A DNA stretch of 5,975 nucleotides, taken from positions 1 through 5,975 of the forward strand of contig JAOUGG010000183.1 of NCBI GenBank assembly GCA_029857855.1, read 5' to 3'. The notes under the pieces are model-generated. The model was not told where the DNA came from. It worked only from the letters and a program-made list of their open reading frames with translations, and made no database searches. Positions 5,230-5,975 of the stretch are shown piece after piece (the first letter of the stretch is position 1; each line of letters starts with the position of its first letter). Source of the stretch: Acidimicrobiia bacterium. Its GTDB lineage: Bacteria; Actinomycetota; Acidimicrobiia; Acidimicrobiales; SZUA-35. The translations under genes were made by a program, and so were the position numbers.

Positions 5230-5261
5230 TTGACCTTCCAGTCGACTGGAAGGTCTAGACT
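5230..5261 (+). promoter_or_regulatory. MerR-type promoter of the ATPase gene with stretched spacer
   Basis: TTGACC (5230-5235) is a near-consensus -35 and TAGACT (5256-5261) a reasonable -10, separated by 20 bp instead of the usual 17. Spacers of 19-20 bp are the hallmark of promoters activated by MerR proteins, and 20 bp is the value known for E. coli zntA. Position +1, seven bases after the -10, falls on the G of the GTG start at 5268, predicting a leaderless mRNA. Confidence 0.8.
5232..5255. promoter_or_regulatory. Perfect 24-bp palindromic operator for the MerR-family regulator
   Basis: GACCTTCCAGTC (5232-5243) and GACTGGAAGGTC (5244-5255) are exact reverse complements with no gap. The ACCTTCC/GGAAGGT arms are those of CueR/CopA-type operators, while the central AGTCGACT and the 22-bp dyad between the arms resemble the ZntR site of zntA (comparisons from memory). 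It overlaps the -35 and fills the spacer to the -10, as for MerR-family sites. No T-run follows, so it is not a terminator. Confidence 0.88.
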
Positions 5262-5267
5262 GGAATA

Positions 5268-5975
5268 GTGACCTCCTCTGTGACATCGCGGCCGCCCGAG
5301 GGTGGCGATTCCGTCGACACCGACCCAACCCCGGTTCGCTCCGATCTCCTGATCGACGGTATGACCTGCGCCGCCTGCTCCAACCGCATCCAGCGCAAGC
5401 TCTCCCACCTCGACGGTGTGACCGAGGCCAACGTCAACTTCGCCACCGGCCGCGCCATGGTTCGCCATGCGGCCACCGTCGGCGGCCCCGAGTTCCGCGA
5501 CGCGATCGAGGGACTCGGCTACCACCTGATCGACGACGGCACCGCCGACGAGGCCGCCGAACGGCGCCAGACCGACCTGTTCCGGCGGCTGGTCGTCGCC
5601 GCCATCCTGGCCGTGCCGGTAGTCCTGATCTCCATGGTTCCGCCCTTTCGGTTCGGTGGCTGGGAGTGGGTCGTCGGTGCGCTGACCACCCCGGTGGTGT
5701 TCTGGTCGGGATGGCCCTTCCATCAGGCTGCGGTGAAGAACCTCCGCCATCTCAGCACCACCATGGACACCCTCGTCTCGATGGGCACGCTCTCGGCCTG
5801 GACCTGGTCATCGGTGGTTGTCGTCCGCCGGCTGCTGGCCGGTTCCTGGACCGGTCAGCACGGCGAGCACGGCTCGGTCTACTTCGAGACCGCAGCGGTC
5901 ATCGTCGCCCTGATTCTGCTGGGCAAGTGGCTCGAACATCGGGCCAAACGGCGTTCGGGCGACGCAATCCGGGCT
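5268..5975 (+). CDS. copA: Copper-type P1B heavy-metal-translocating ATPase (partial, 5' part only)
   Basis: This ATPase should export Cu(+) from the cytoplasm using ATP. The 236 visible codons cover a short unstructured N-terminus (1-24), one heavy-metal-associated domain (about 25-89) with the metal-binding GMTCAAC (Cys34, Cys37), and the first four membrane segments (about 108-124, 131-148, 166-188 and 203-222). MDTLVSMGT (166-174) and VYFETAAVIVALILLGKWLEHRAK (204-227, given by position) fit copper ATPases; zinc/cadmium pumps usually read differently at the first of these. The CPC, DKTGT and HP motifs lie beyond the window, so copper specificity is inferred. The GTG at 5268 is chosen because an in-frame stop is at 5256-5258 and it coincides with the predicted transcription start; GTG at 5280 is the alternative. 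The gene is 59 nt after the MerR gene. Confidence 0.93.
   Translation, partial: MTSSVTSRPPEGGDSVDTDPTPVRSDLLIDGMTCAACSNRIQRKLSHLDGVTEANVNFATGRAMVRHAATVGGPEFRDAIEGLGYHLIDDGTADEAAERRQTDLFRRLVVAAILAVPVVLISMVPPFRFGGWEWVVGALTTPVVFWSGWPFHQAAVKNLRHLSTTMDTLVSMGTLSAWTWSSVVVVRRLLAGSWTGQHGEHGSVYFETAAVIVALILLGKWLEHRAKRRSGDAIRA

Noticed and set aside
5232..5255. The 24-bp palindrome as a transcription terminator for the MerR gene
   Set aside because: No T-run follows on either strand, and its position between a -35 and -10 with MerR-type spacing explains it as an operator.

Overview
The window is high-GC bacterial DNA. Densely packed genes, GTG starts, probable leaderless genes and the style of the ArgB, MerR and response-regulator proteins suggest an actinobacterium, perhaps an Acidimicrobiia-like lineage. 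The taxonomic call is inference from protein style, not from a marker gene.

Layout. Positions 1-1987 (minus strand) carry part of an arginine biosynthesis operon: argC (1987-896), then argB (801 to beyond the left edge). argJ, which normally lies between them in actinobacterial arg clusters, is absent. In its place is a 98-nt spacer holding a 33-codon mini-ORF that overlaps both neighbours by ATGA and a perfect 8-bp hairpin. Positions 2029-4006 (minus strand) carry a two-component system, an OmpR/PhoB-type response regulator followed by a membrane histidine kinase, which ends only 41 nt before argC. A short divergent intergenic region (4007-4163) separates it from plus-strand genes: a uridine-kinase-like P-loop kinase (4164-4817), a MerR-family metal regulator overlapping its end (4804-5208), and the first 236 codons of a Cu(+)-type P1B ATPase (5268 to beyond the right edge).

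How they work together. ArgB phosphorylates N-acetylglutamate and ArgC reduces the product to the semialdehyde, two consecutive steps toward ornithine and arginine. The kinase/regulator pair is an ordinary two-component switch with an unknown stimulus; the kinase has almost no extracytoplasmic part. The MerR regulator and copper ATPase form a metal-efflux pair. A perfect 24-bp palindrome sits in a stretched promoter spacer just before the ATPase, the classic site at which MerR proteins untwist DNA. This operator mixes CueR-like arms with a ZntR-like centre and spacing, and the regulator likewise carries a ZntR/MerR-type cysteine while facing a copper-type ATPase.

No obvious new multi-gene defence or mobile system is visible, and I see no RNA genes, insertion sequences or CRISPR arrays. 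The most notable signals are small: the argC-argB junction, the variant ArgC active-site motif, the hybrid metal operator, and a shared promoter/start pattern (TAnACTGG, four bases, then RTG) at the MerR and ATPase genes that predicts leaderless mRNAs.
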